This document shows positions 1 to 8,194 of a stretch of DNA of 64,000 bases, piece after piece. Made by a program: the position numbers and the translations under genes. The notes below the pieces were generated by a model. That model ran no database searches and was not told where the DNA came from. It worked only from the letters and a program-made list of their open reading frames with translations. Every line of letters begins with the position of its first letter. The stretch's first letter is position 1. The DNA comes from Bin34 sp965219935 (GTDB taxonomy: Bacteria > Chloroflexota > Anaerolineae > Caldilineales > Caldilineaceae). Location of the stretch: NCBI GenBank assembly GCA_965219935.1, contig CBDCOU010000003.1:3782001-3846000 (forward strand). Reading direction: 5' to 3'.

Positions 1-426
1 GTTGGCCCAGAGCACCACCTGGTAGTGGGGAATCAGCAGCATGGGGCCCGGGATCATCATGGTGGCGATGATCACGTAGAACATCGGTTCCTTGAAGCGG
101 AAGTCGTACTTGTTCCAGACGAAGCCCAGGTATGCAGAGGTGAGCACGCTGAGCGGCGTGGCCACCCCGGTGACCAGCAGGCTGTTCATGAAGTAGCGGC
201 CGAACTTGATCTTCGTCCAGGCCGCAATCAAGGGTTCCAGCGTGAAGGTCTTGGGCAGGAAGGAGGGCGGATACTGGCTGATTTCCGCCTCCGCCTTGAA
301 GGTGGACATCCCCATCCAGAGGACGGGGAAGAGCATGGCGAAGGCCCCGATGAACAGGAGCAGGTACAGGATCACCTCTCCGGGATCGATGCGCAGCCGG
401 CTGCGCCGGGCAGTTGCGGCGGTCAT
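1..426 (-). CDS. Carbohydrate ABC transporter permease, MalG type (3' end outside window)
   Basis: This is the N-terminal 142 residues of an inner-membrane permease of a sugar importer; the frame is open to the window edge. A short cytoplasmic N-terminus (MTAATARRSRLRIDPGEV) is followed by a first membrane segment (ILYLLLFIGAFAMLFPVLW), then the loop typical of the MalG/LacG family and further hydrophobic segments. The conserved EAA loop that contacts the ATPase lies in the missing part. It starts 7 bases after the stop of the upstream MalF-type permease, so it is the third gene of the binding protein-permease-permease operon. No ATPase is visible; such systems usually share an MsmK/MsmX-type ATPase encoded elsewhere. 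The substrate cannot be told. Confidence 0.9.
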   Translation of the reverse strand, partial: MTAATARRSRLRIDPGEVILYLLLFIGAFAMLFPVLWMGMSTFKAEAEISQYPPSFLPKTFTLEPLIAAWTKIKFGRYFMNSLLVTGVATPLSVLTSAYLGFVWNKYDFRFKEPMFYVIIATMMIPGPMLLIPHYQVVLWAN

Positions 427-433
427 GGTCCGG

Positions 434-1420
434 TCAGGCTCCAATGTCCCATGAACTGCGCAGGAAGCGCAGCTGTACGAAGGTCATCAGCATGATGATG
501 CCGAACAGGATGAAGGAGATGGCCGCGCCGTAGCCAAACCGGAACAGCTGGAAGGTCTTCTCGTACAGGAGCAGCACCACCGTCGTGGTGGAGAAGAGAG
601 GGCCGCCCGCGGTCATCACATACATGGGCACGAACACCTGCAGGCTGTTGATCACCCCGACCACCACCACGAAGGAAAGGGCCGGCATCAACAGCGGCAG
701 GGTGATGCGGAAGAAGCTGGCCCGCGCCCCGGCCCCGTCGATTTGGGCCGCCTCGTAGTAGGTTTGCGGAATGTTCTGCAAGCCTGCCAACAGGATGATC
801 ATGCGCACCCCCAGGAACTTCCAGAATCCGAACAGGATCAGGCTGTTCATGGCGTGCTGGGGGCGTGTGAGCCAGCCGATCTCCGGCGGCGGGGGCAGGT
901 TCAGGAAGTCCGCCGTGGCGAAGATGGAGGTGTTCAGGATCCCGAACCGGGGCTGGTAGATGAACTCCCACACCAGAGCCACGGCCACCATGCCGGTCAC
1001 CGTGGGCATGAAGTAGCTGGCCCGCAAGAAGGCCTGGAACCGTTTGACCGAGTTGATCATGACGGCGACCAGGAGACAGATGACGGTGCCCAGGACCACG
1101 TTGCCGAAGGCGAACTCGAACGAATTGCCCATGGCCAGCCAGAAGCGCTGGTCCTGGAACAGGGCCTCGGCATAGTTGTCCAGGCCCAGGAATTCCTGGG
1201 TCGGACGCAGCGGCTGCCAGTCGAAGAAGCTGTAGATGAAGGTGTAGATGAAGGGAAATACGGTCCAGATCAGGAAATAGGCGGCGGCCAGCACAATGGC
1301 GCCGGCAATCATGGCGTTCTGGCCGGCCAGCCGAATGCGATGGGGACTGGCGGCCTGAGGCTGCCGCAGGCGTGAAAGGAAGGCCATGGGATTGCTTGCG
1401 GTTTCTGGACGGGAAGGCAA
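434..1420 (-). CDS. Sugar ABC transporter permease, MalF/UgpA type
   Basis: Membrane permease of 328 residues, the usual length for MalF/UgpA-type subunits. About six hydrophobic segments are visible, the first around residues 38-62. The EAA loop is clear (YYEAAQIDGAGARASFF, around residues 220-236); it is the site that docks the ATPase. A second in-frame ATG (MAFLSRL, start 1387) is possible, because the first 11 residues look nonessential. It lies 39 bases downstream of the binding-protein gene and 7 bases before the next permease, so the three form one operon importing an unidentified carbohydrate. No unusual residues were noticed. Confidence 0.95.
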   Translation of the reverse strand: MPSRPETASNPMAFLSRLRQPQAASPHRIRLAGQNAMIAGAIVLAAAYFLIWTVFPFIYTFIYSFFDWQPLRPTQEFLGLDNYAEALFQDQRFWLAMGNSFEFAFGNVVLGTVICLLVAVMINSVKRFQAFLRASYFMPTVTGMVAVALVWEFIYQPRFGILNTSIFATADFLNLPPPPEIGWLTRPQHAMNSLILFGFWKFLGVRMIILLAGLQNIPQTYYEAAQIDGAGARASFFRITLPLLMPALSFVVVVGVINSLQVFVPMYVMTAGGPLFSTTTVVLLLYEKTFQLFRFGYGAAISFILFGIIMLMTFVQLRFLRSSWDIGA

Positions 1421-1459
1421 CCGGGAGCACCGGCTGCCTTCCCGTGTCCATGTGCAAGA

Positions 1460-2944
1460 CTACGGCTGGTCCGGAATCATCAGGTTGGCATGCTTGTAGT
1501 TGCGCTCGATGATGTTCCAGTCTTCCCTCTGGGCCAGCTCGGCGTCGATGAACTGCTCCGCCTGGGCCATGGCATCGTCGATTTCCGTGCCGCCCACCAG
1601 AATTGGGCCAATCAGGGCATCGCCGATGCCGACGTTGTAGACCGCCGGGGTGTCGTTCACGATTCCCCACTCCACGGCCCCCGAAATCACGTTGGCCACC
1701 TGGTCCTCCTGGACCTCGGGCAGGTCGATCAGCTTGTTGTAGGGCGGAATGAAGCCGTTGCGCAGGGCCACGGTGTGCGCGACCCGATGGTCGCTGCTGT
1801 ACAGGAAGTGCCAGAAGTCCCAGGCCACAGCCTTCTCGGCTTCGGGGGCGTAGGGGTTCACGACGGCTTCCACGGCAAAGCGGATGTTGCCGTAGGCAGG
1901 TTGGAAGGTGCCGTCGAACGTCGGGATGGGTGCGGCGAACCACTCCAGATCGGGGTTGTTGCGGCGCAGGACCGACGTGACCCAGGAGAAGTCGGCGATG
2001 ATGGCCGCGGTCTCCGACGTGAAGGAATCCAGCCGGCTGGGCATCTCCGGATCCACGACCCGGTCCACCTCGTGCAGGTCCTTGATGAACTGCAGGGCGT
2101 TGCGACTCTCCTGGTTGTTGATTTGGGTCCGCTTGCCGTCCTGCGTGAACAGGTAGCGTCCCTGCTGGTAGCAGCCGTTCTTGTGAAAGGTGGGCCAGTC
2201 CGCCTGGAACCCGGCCCGCACGATTCGGTCCTGGCTGTCGTACCGGGTCAGCGCCTTGGCGACCGTGCGCAGGTCGGACCACGACTTGGGCGGTTCGTCC
2301 ACCGAGAAGCCCTCCTCCTCCCACAGGCGCGTGTTGATGTACATGACGGGCATCATGGTGCCCATCGGGAGGAAGTGGCGGCTGCCCGGCGTGCCGGTGG
2401 GGCAGTCCATGGCACCTTCCGAGAACGCGACCCAGTTGTCGTCCAGGAACTTGCGGTTGGCCACGTGCTCGGGCATCGGATCCATCAGGCCGCCGTCGCA
2501 GAACTCGGTCAGCTGCGAGGTGTGCATGTGCCAGAGCGCCGGTCCCTGGCCCGCGGGCACATTGACCGTGAGCTTGGTCCAGTACTCGCCCCAGGACTGG
2601 TTGGACACGTTGATGGTGACGTTGGGATACATCTTCATGTATTCCTCGGCCCAGCCCAGTTCGTACTCGTAGCGGTCGAGGGCCCACTCCCAGTATTCGA
2701 GCGTGATCGGCTCCCCATGGTTGATGCTGTCCTTCTGGACGTAGGGGATGCCGGTGGCGGCGTTGGGCAGGTCGAGGACGTTGTCGGGAACCTCAATCGT
2801 TCCGATTTCCACTACGGGGCCCATATCGGACGGCATGTCGCCGTCGGTCTGGCCGGCGGGAGCGCACGCGGCCACTGCTGCTGTGGCCGCCATGCCCGCG
2901 CTAAGGCGCAGGAAGGACCGTCGGGTCAATCGCGTGTCATGCAT
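1460..2944 (-). CDS. Extracellular solute-binding protein (family 1), Tat-exported lipoprotein
   Basis: This is the ligand-binding component of the first carbohydrate importer, 494 residues, somewhat longer than typical MalE-like proteins. The N-terminus has a twin-arginine signal (LTRRSFLRLSAG) followed by a hydrophobic stretch and a lipobox-like AVAAC, so the mature protein is probably a lipid-anchored surface protein. Body motifs are those of bacterial extracellular solute-binding proteins, with aromatic residues suited to sugar stacking (YWEWALDRYEYELGW). It is first in the operon with the two permeases at 434-1420 and 1-426. Its promoter should lie in 2945-3257, which also holds the start of the divergent ATPase gene. 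The ligand is unknown. Confidence 0.93.
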   Translation of the reverse strand: MHDTRLTRRSFLRLSAGMAATAAVAACAPAGQTDGDMPSDMGPVVEIGTIEVPDNVLDLPNAATGIPYVQKDSINHGEPITLEYWEWALDRYEYELGWAEEYMKMYPNVTINVSNQSWGEYWTKLTVNVPAGQGPALWHMHTSQLTEFCDGGLMDPMPEHVANRKFLDDNWVAFSEGAMDCPTGTPGSRHFLPMGTMMPVMYINTRLWEEEGFSVDEPPKSWSDLRTVAKALTRYDSQDRIVRAGFQADWPTFHKNGCYQQGRYLFTQDGKRTQINNQESRNALQFIKDLHEVDRVVDPEMPSRLDSFTSETAAIIADFSWVTSVLRRNNPDLEWFAAPIPTFDGTFQPAYGNIRFAVEAVVNPYAPEAEKAVAWDFWHFLYSSDHRVAHTVALRNGFIPPYNKLIDLPEVQEDQVANVISGAVEWGIVNDTPAVYNVGIGDALIGPILVGGTEIDDAMAQAEQFIDAELAQREDWNIIERNYKHANLMIPDQP

Positions 2945-3257
2945 ACGACACTCCTGTTATGAATGGGTAGGGTGGCGTGTTCTGCGCCACGTTGCCTGAC
3001 AGAAGTATATCCAGACCGGTAGACCGCCTGCTTTCGGTGGCTTGCAACACCCGTCAGCAGGACTTCCGGCTTGAGGGTCGGGGTCGGAGGCATGAGGCAA
3101 GGCTGTGCCCGGTCCTGTTCAAGCAGATCCGTCCAGAGGCTTGAGGCACCGTTGGGGAGGCATGGGCATCCTGCTGGATCGACAGCCTCCCAATCGGCAC
3201 TGGTCGTACCAACTGCTACGATTGGGGCCAGATGCATCATGGGACGGAGGCATACCC
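2945..3257. other. Divergent intergenic region between a sugar operon and the ATPase gene
   Basis: About 313 bases separate the binding-protein start (reading left) from the ATPase start (reading right). Frames open through here have no recognisable protein content. A GGAGG Shine-Dalgarno lies at 3246-3250, seven bases before the ATG at 3258. Promoters for both directions are expected here, but no clear -35/-10 pair could be picked by eye. Confidence 0.5.
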
Positions 3258-4622
3258 ATGGCAGGCCAGCAGATAACCGGGTTGACAATCGAAGGATACA
3301 AGTCGTTCGGCAAGAAGCAACACCTGCAGATCCGACCCCTTACCCTGTTGGCCGGTGCCAACAGCAGCGGCAAGAGCAGTGTGATCCAGCCTCTGCTGCT
3401 CCTGAAACAGACCTTGGATGCTCCCTTTGACCCGGGTCCCCTCAAAATCGATGGCCCCAATGTGGCATTTTCCTGGAACAAGCAGATGTTTACCCAGAGT
3501 CTGGTTGGTGATACAGCATCCAGCATGAAGATAGGGTTGAAGCATCACTATGAGTCCTTGTTTTCCGCGACAATGCCCCAACGTACTCTGGAATTGGAGT
3601 TCAAGTGCACACCTGAAGGACGACTTTCCCTTTTGCAGCAGGCAATAGGTGAAGTTGATTCACAAAATAGTTGGGAAAAGCGTACAGAGGTCAATTTTAA
3701 GGAGGGCGAATTTTTTTCAGCCAGCGATCGGAAACAGGATTGGATTGGAAATTTCAAGGAACTTGGCATGGAACTGTTCTTGTCGGGACTGACAGGAGTA
3801 GATGTCCGAGTTGTACGCACCCGTTGCTTTCTGGATTTGAAAATTGAGGTGGGAAAAGCAGAATCTGTGCGTTCTTCTGATTACGCTTTCTTCTTATTTA
3901 GCCAACGGCTAGGACCCTTGCTTACCAACATTATTTATATTCCCGGCCTCCGTGATCCCGCGTCAGTGCGCTCCTATCCACTCATGCCAGTTGCCGAACA
4001 ATTTCCAAGTCCTATGCATTCCTATCTGGCTAGCATAGTCTACGATTGGGGACCTGGCAGCGACTCGTTGGATGCGTTGGTGCAAGACTTGCGTTCTCTG
4101 GGATTGGCTGAGATGGTTACGGTAGAAGCAGTGAATGATACAGCTCTTGAGGTCCTGGTGAGTCGTTCTCGTCCAGATGGCAACCATGCCAACCCCGATT
4201 GGATCAGTTTGGCGGATGTAGGACTGGGCCTTTCCCAAGTCATGCCTGTGCTGGTGGCTTTGCAGGTAGCCCAACCCCATCACTTGGTCGTGATGGAACA
4301 ACCGGAGCTGCATCTGCATCCAAGAGGAATTCACAAATTGGCCAAAGTCATCGTAGACGCAGTGAACCGCGGAGTGCGGGTCATCATGGAGACACACAGT
4401 GAGTTGTTGCTGTTGGGGGTTCAGACCATGGTGGCCCAAGGGCGGCTGGATCCCGCACAGGTGAGTCTGAACTGGTTCTCCCTTGACGAACAGGGCCATT
4501 CCCTCATCCGTCAAGCCGATATTGGGAAGGATGGTTCCTTTGGCGATTGGCCCGTGGACTTTCTGGATGTGGAGATGTCAGCCCAGCGACAGTACTTGGA
4601 TGCCGCCGGCAGCCATGGGTGA
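3258..4622 (+). CDS. AAA family ATPase with DUF3696-like C-terminus
   Basis: A 454-residue SMC/OLD-like ATPase. The N-terminus has the typical opening (GLTIEGYKSFG) and a Walker A motif GANSSGKSS about 40 residues in. The C-terminal half has a Walker B-like EQPELHLHPRG and an H-loop region METHSELLL; the extreme C-terminus (DGSFGDWPVDFLD) resembles DUF3696. The ATG at 3258 is chosen over an upstream start at 3105 because GGAGG sits seven bases before it and homology-like sequence begins there. The next gene overlaps its stop by 8 bases (ATGGGTGA), which suggests translational coupling and a joint function. ATPase-plus-nuclease pairs of this kind (Septu, PARIS, Gabija) are anti-phage systems; that role here is inferred. 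Confidence 0.9.
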   Translation: MAGQQITGLTIEGYKSFGKKQHLQIRPLTLLAGANSSGKSSVIQPLLLLKQTLDAPFDPGPLKIDGPNVAFSWNKQMFTQSLVGDTASSMKIGLKHHYESLFSATMPQRTLELEFKCTPEGRLSLLQQAIGEVDSQNSWEKRTEVNFKEGEFFSASDRKQDWIGNFKELGMELFLSGLTGVDVRVVRTRCFLDLKIEVGKAESVRSSDYAFFLFSQRLGPLLTNIIYIPGLRDPASVRSYPLMPVAEQFPSPMHSYLASIVYDWGPGSDSLDALVQDLRSLGLAEMVTVEAVNDTALEVLVSRSRPDGNHANPDWISLADVGLGLSQVMPVLVALQVAQPHHLVVMEQPELHLHPRGIHKLAKVIVDAVNRGVRVIMETHSELLLLGVQTMVAQGRLDPAQVSLNWFSLDEQGHSLIRQADIGKDGSFGDWPVDFLDVEMSAQRQYLDAAGSHG

Positions 4623-5094
4623 CAATCGGGGATCCTTACTGCTTGTGGTCGATGCCAACATTCTGCGTGCAGCGGGACATTCGGGAGGACATGCAAGTAA
4701 CATTCGAGAGGTGTGGCAAACGATTCTTACGGTCTGCCATCGGGTCCTATTGTCTGAGGAAGCCCGTTCCGAGTGGGACAGGCATGCCTCCCGGTTTGCT
4801 CAGACTTGGTGGACTGCGATGAGCAGCCGAGGCAAGATCCGGCCGGTCGCGTTGCAGCTGACCAGCCATGAGGAAGCACTTGGTAGTTGCAGTCTGGCAC
4901 CTGAACGACTGCCCAATCTCAGCAAGGACCTGCATCTGGTTGTTGCCGCCCTCGAACACGGGGACCGCATTGTGATCTCGAACGACAAACGGGCCGCTGG
5001 AGGGTTCTCAGAGTTGGTGTGCGAGATTCCTGCATATGGCGGGGTTGTCTGGTGGGATTCCGACCATCCCATACCTCCCCGGTTGCCCAGTTGA
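4615..5094 (+). CDS. PIN-like domain protein, partner of the upstream ATPase
   Basis: A 159-residue protein beginning LLLVVDANILRAAG, the hydrophobic strand plus first acidic residue (VDAN) that opens PIN-type ribonucleases. Further acidic positions fit a PIN-like active site: SEEARSEW in the middle and VISNDKRA (the usual TxD/NDxD position) near residue 125. The start at 4615 overlaps the ATPase stop by 8 bases, so the two are almost certainly co-translated. A frame open farther upstream (from 4483) runs inside the ATPase gene and is not needed. Family assignment is from motif pattern only; it could be a catalytically altered PIN-like fold. By analogy it may be the effector controlled by the ATPase. 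Confidence 0.8.
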   Translation: MGDNRGSLLLVVDANILRAAGHSGGHASNIREVWQTILTVCHRVLLSEEARSEWDRHASRFAQTWWTAMSSRGKIRPVALQLTSHEEALGSCSLAPERLPNLSKDLHLVVAALEHGDRIVISNDKRAAGGFSELVCEIPAYGGVVWWDSDHPIPPRLPS

Positions 5095-5189
5095 AAGACC
5101 TCTCCGTCGAAACAACTCCTGTCTGTCGACCGGCACAGGCAGGGGGCCCGTATCCTATGCCAGTCGAGGACGGGTTGGGTTGGTGCCGG

Positions 5190-5255
5190 TTTCACTTTCG
5201 CCCCCGTAAACACCATGCCCTGAATGAGGTACCTATGAGCAAAGAAGAAGATGCG
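5190..5255 (-). pseudogene. Remnant of a sugar-permease C-terminus
   Basis: Reading left, this stretch encodes RIFFFAHRYLIQGMVFTG, closely matching the last residues of the intact permease at 7331-8185 (FFFAQKYFIQGIVFTG); the DNA is also visibly alike. Nothing else of the permease is present. It appears to be the scar of a third transporter operon, or of a rearrangement at the boundary of the accessory block at 3258-7085. Confidence 0.75.
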
Positions 5256-5430
5256 TACCGCTGTCGGCCTCGTGGCAGACGTAGCGGCTGCCGATGGGTG
5301 GTTCGTCGGTGCAGGGCCGTACCGCGAACGTGTAGCGGACCGGATCGCGCACCACGTCGTTGGACTGCTTGAAGTCGAAAGTGACACGCTACCCGGAATA
5401 CGACAGGTCGCTGCCGGTCGTGTCATGGCG
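5228..5430 (-). pseudogene. Degenerate coding remnant of unknown family
   Basis: In another leftward frame the DNA reads as protein-like text (RVTFDFKQSNDVVRD, PVRYTFAVRPCTDEPP) with an in-frame TAG just before it and another shortly after. It joins directly to the permease remnant. The balanced residue composition suggests former coding sequence, but no start, no full domain and no family can be named. Confidence 0.35.
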
Positions 5431-5546
5431 AAAGGGGTCTGGCCTGGCACTCCTCAATAGGTCCCAACCATCGCGTGCAGATTCTTCATGTACACTTCGG
5501 CGGAGACGACGAGGGTTGCTGATTCAATACAGCGAGGAAGTCCCGA

Positions 5547-5894
5547 ATGTCCGCTCCAGGCACCCAGAATGTTTTCGCAGATCTGCTGCCTCCGGCACGC
5601 CATGACGTAGCCTTGGTCTCCTTGGCCAGTGACGGCAAAGTGTGGGTGCGTTACCGCGGCAGGCCCAGTTTCGAGTTGTACCGGACGCTGACGACGGTGG
5701 ATGCCGCGCTGGCCAGCGTGCAAACCCTTACCGGGCAGACGTTGGAGGAAGCATCGCCGCGTTGTCTCGCGGATGTGTCATTGGCTGGCGAAGGCGGCCG
5801 GGACATCCTCGTGCAGGTGACGGCCCTCCATCCGAGTATTGCCCCCGGCACGGGTTTCCCGGCGGTAACCCTGAATGTTGTGGAACCGGCTTAG
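5547..5894 (+). CDS. Small hypothetical protein
   Basis: A 115-residue protein with no recognised domain. It begins MSAPGTQNVFADLLPPARHD and has a mixed alpha/beta-like composition, with no signal peptide and no membrane segment. The codon usage looks like real coding sequence, and the frames opposite it are less plausible. It lies 452 bases after the PIN-like gene and 81 bases before the deoxyribosyltransferase-like gene, on the same strand, so it may belong to the same accessory block. No function is proposed. Confidence 0.6.
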   Translation: MSAPGTQNVFADLLPPARHDVALVSLASDGKVWVRYRGRPSFELYRTLTTVDAALASVQTLTGQTLEEASPRCLADVSLAGEGGRDILVQVTALHPSIAPGTGFPAVTLNVVEPA

Positions 5895-5975
5895 CGACCC
5901 GCCAGCCTGCAGGGTTGCCTTTCGGAATTTCTTTCTGTAATCCAGGACTGCGCGTGCCGCGGCTGCGGCACGCCA

Positions 5976-7085
5976 ATGCTTGGCTTGTTCCCCATGACCA
6001 GTCACTGGCGTATCGGTCGTTGTCCTTTGACGGGAGAAGTGACCCGTTTTGAGGAAGTGCAGGATGGACAGCGGTGGCATGTCTGTGTCTCACCCCGAGC
6101 AGGGGGTGTATTTCGACTGCCTGAAGGGGAGCCGGCCCTCTCACTGACTAACCGAGACCGGGCTAATCTGTGCTATTGGATTTACCAGCACAATCGGCAA
6201 CAAGGTCTTCTGCCGGTCACGGACTTCGTCGAGAGTCACCACCCGGGAGTCCTGTCCGTAACCCCCGACTGGGTAGCAGAATGGCAATCGCGCACACCCT
6301 CCCTGCACGATCGTCTGCTGTCCTTCCTGCAGGAAGTGATACGGCAAACCGACTCCGAGGCGCGGGCAACAGACTTTGCACAATGGCAGCAGGACCAGCA
6401 GCCATATCTGCTGGCAGCCAGCGGTTGTATTCAGGCAGGGGAACTCGCCGAATTCTGGGATCACTGTCTACGTTGCCATTGGCTGCGGACGACAAGTTCC
6501 GTACGGGCTTTGACCCGGGGCAGTTACTGGGACGGGGTTACCTTGGACGCCCGCATGCATTTGGAGGAGCAGCAACGTGTCCGAGGCCAGGGAGCTCAGG
6601 GTTTCGTAGCCATGTGGTTCCCATCGCCTACGGATTCAGCGTATTTGGAGATGGAAGCGGCTGGTGCTGTCATTGTGGAGGCCATTGAAGCCGCAGGCTA
6701 TCAGCCATACCGGGTGGACAAGGATCTGGCGCACAATCAGAAACTGGACGACCGCATCATTGCCGCTCTGCGGCAATCCCGCTTTGCGGTAGCGGATTTC
6801 ACCTGTGGACCAACGGGCCAGCGCGGCAGCGTGTACTACGAGGCCGGATTTGCCCACGGCCAGGATCTGCCCGTCATTTTCACCTGCCGGCGGGATATCG
6901 CCGAACACGAAGGCATGGCCTTCGACACCCGCCAGCATCTTCACCTGTTGTGGGACCCTGATCACCTGAAGGGAGACGACATCAAGCACGGCGAATCCAG
7001 CCTGGAACGGCGACTGCAGGCCCGAATTGAAGCCCTGCTTGGGCCCGGTCCCGGCAAGACACTGAAGGATCAGGGATCGGTTTGA
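5976..7085 (+). CDS. Protein with C-terminal nucleoside 2-deoxyribosyltransferase-like domain
   Basis: A 369-residue two-part protein. Residues 1 to about 205 are unrecognised, with a CPLTG motif near residue 15 and helical stretches. The C-terminal part, from about residue 210, starts GFVAMWF and continues with VIVEAIEAAGYQPYRVDKD, DDRIIAALRQSRFAVADFT and SVYYEAGFAHG. This is the Rossmann-like pattern of the nucleoside 2-deoxyribosyltransferase/TIR-like superfamily, with the Glu of YYEAG as candidate nucleophile. A start at 5994 (MTSHWRIG) is equally possible; neither start has a strong ribosome site. Similar domains occur as nucleotide-cleaving effectors in bacterial immunity, so a defence role beside the ATPase/PIN pair is plausible but unproven. 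Confidence 0.8.
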   Translation: MLGLFPMTSHWRIGRCPLTGEVTRFEEVQDGQRWHVCVSPRAGGVFRLPEGEPALSLTNRDRANLCYWIYQHNRQQGLLPVTDFVESHHPGVLSVTPDWVAEWQSRTPSLHDRLLSFLQEVIRQTDSEARATDFAQWQQDQQPYLLAASGCIQAGELAEFWDHCLRCHWLRTTSSVRALTRGSYWDGVTLDARMHLEEQQRVRGQGAQGFVAMWFPSPTDSAYLEMEAAGAVIVEAIEAAGYQPYRVDKDLAHNQKLDDRIIAALRQSRFAVADFTCGPTGQRGSVYYEAGFAHGQDLPVIFTCRRDIAEHEGMAFDTRQHLHLLWDPDHLKGDDIKHGESSLERRLQARIEALLGPGPGKTLKDQGSV

Positions 7086-7330
7086 AACCTGATTGGCTCC
7101 CGGTCCAGCGTTTTGCAGTTCCAGGAGTCGGAATGAGCCCAGGACCTTCTGCACCCCGGCGGTTGAATGAGGCAAACCAATGCACCATCCCGAGGGGGAT
7201 CCGATCCGGTCCCTTGCCCTTTGCGTGCTGGAGGCCAAGCAGGTCTCCCTTGGAATAGGGACCACCAAGTGCAGATGTGTGAATTCCCGCGTCCGATTCG
7301 AATCAATGACGGGTCGGGCTGTCACCAAAC

Positions 7331-8185
7331 TCAGCCCTTGACCCCCGTAAACACAATCCCCTGAATAAAGTACTTCTGGGCAAAAAAGAAGATGAGCACC
7401 ACCGGCAACATCGCCACCAACGATGCCGCCATCAACAGGTGCCACTCCGTGTAGTTCTGATCCTGAAACGAGCGCAGGCCCAGGGCAATGGTGTACTTGT
7501 CGCGGGAGTGCAGGTAGATCAACGGGCCGAAGAAGTCGTTCCAGGATCCGTTGAACATGAAGATCGCCACCGCCGCCAAGGCCGGCTTGGACAGGGGCAG
7601 CACGACGCGCCAGTAGATGCCGAAGTTGGACGCGCCGTCAATGCGGGCGGCATCGTCCAGATCCAGCGGGATCGACATGAAGAACTGGCGCAGCAGAAAA
7701 GTCAGGAACGGTCCGCCCAGCCAGTTGGGCAATACCAGCGGGACAATGGTGTCGATCAGCTCCATGTGCTTGAAGACCACGAACTGGGGAATCATCGTCA
7801 CCTGGGGCGGCAGCATCATGGTGGCCAGCATGATCAGGAACAGGACTTCCCGGCCGCGCCAGCGTAGGCGGGCAAAAGCAAAGGCCACCAGCGAACAGGA
7901 CACGATTTTGCCCACGACATCCAGCAGGGTGATGACCACCGTGTTCCACACGTACCGGCCAAAGGGCACCAGCCGGAAGATGTCGGCATAGTTCTCCCAG
8001 TGGAACGTCCGGGGAATCCATTCCGGGGGGAGGGACATGACGGTCCCCAGGCTCTTGAGCGAGGTAGACAACATCCAGGCCAGCGGGATCATGAGGAAAA
8101 ATCCCCCGGCCACCAGGACGAGGTGAGACAGTGCGGCCTCCCATGCGGGAAGCCGCTGCCGGTTGTCATGTGCCGAAACGGTCAT
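7331..8185 (-). CDS. Carbohydrate ABC transporter permease, MalG type
   Basis: A 284-residue inner-membrane permease with about six hydrophobic segments. The EAA-loop equivalent is DDAARIDGASNFGIYW, and the C-terminus is FFFAQKYFIQGIVFTGVKG, a common ending of this family. It is last in the operon of the second carbohydrate importer, 9 bases after the MalF-type permease. A fragment of a close relative survives at 5190-5255. The ATPase subunit is missing locally, as in the first importer. The substrate is unknown. Confidence 0.95.
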   Translation of the reverse strand: MTVSAHDNRQRLPAWEAALSHLVLVAGGFFLMIPLAWMLSTSLKSLGTVMSLPPEWIPRTFHWENYADIFRLVPFGRYVWNTVVITLLDVVGKIVSCSLVAFAFARLRWRGREVLFLIMLATMMLPPQVTMIPQFVVFKHMELIDTIVPLVLPNWLGGPFLTFLLRQFFMSIPLDLDDAARIDGASNFGIYWRVVLPLSKPALAAVAIFMFNGSWNDFFGPLIYLHSRDKYTIALGLRSFQDQNYTEWHLLMAASLVAMLPVVLIFFFAQKYFIQGIVFTGVKG

Positions 8186-8194
8186 CGCGGGACT

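Noticed and set aside
423..2687. A long leftward open frame overlapping the first permease and binding protein genes
   Set aside because: Arg/Pro/His-rich shadow text without domains; the two neighbouring frames encode clear transporter proteins.
3105..3257. N-terminal extension of the ATPase gene
   Set aside because: The extra 51 residues are not family-like, and GGAGG supports the ATG at 3258.
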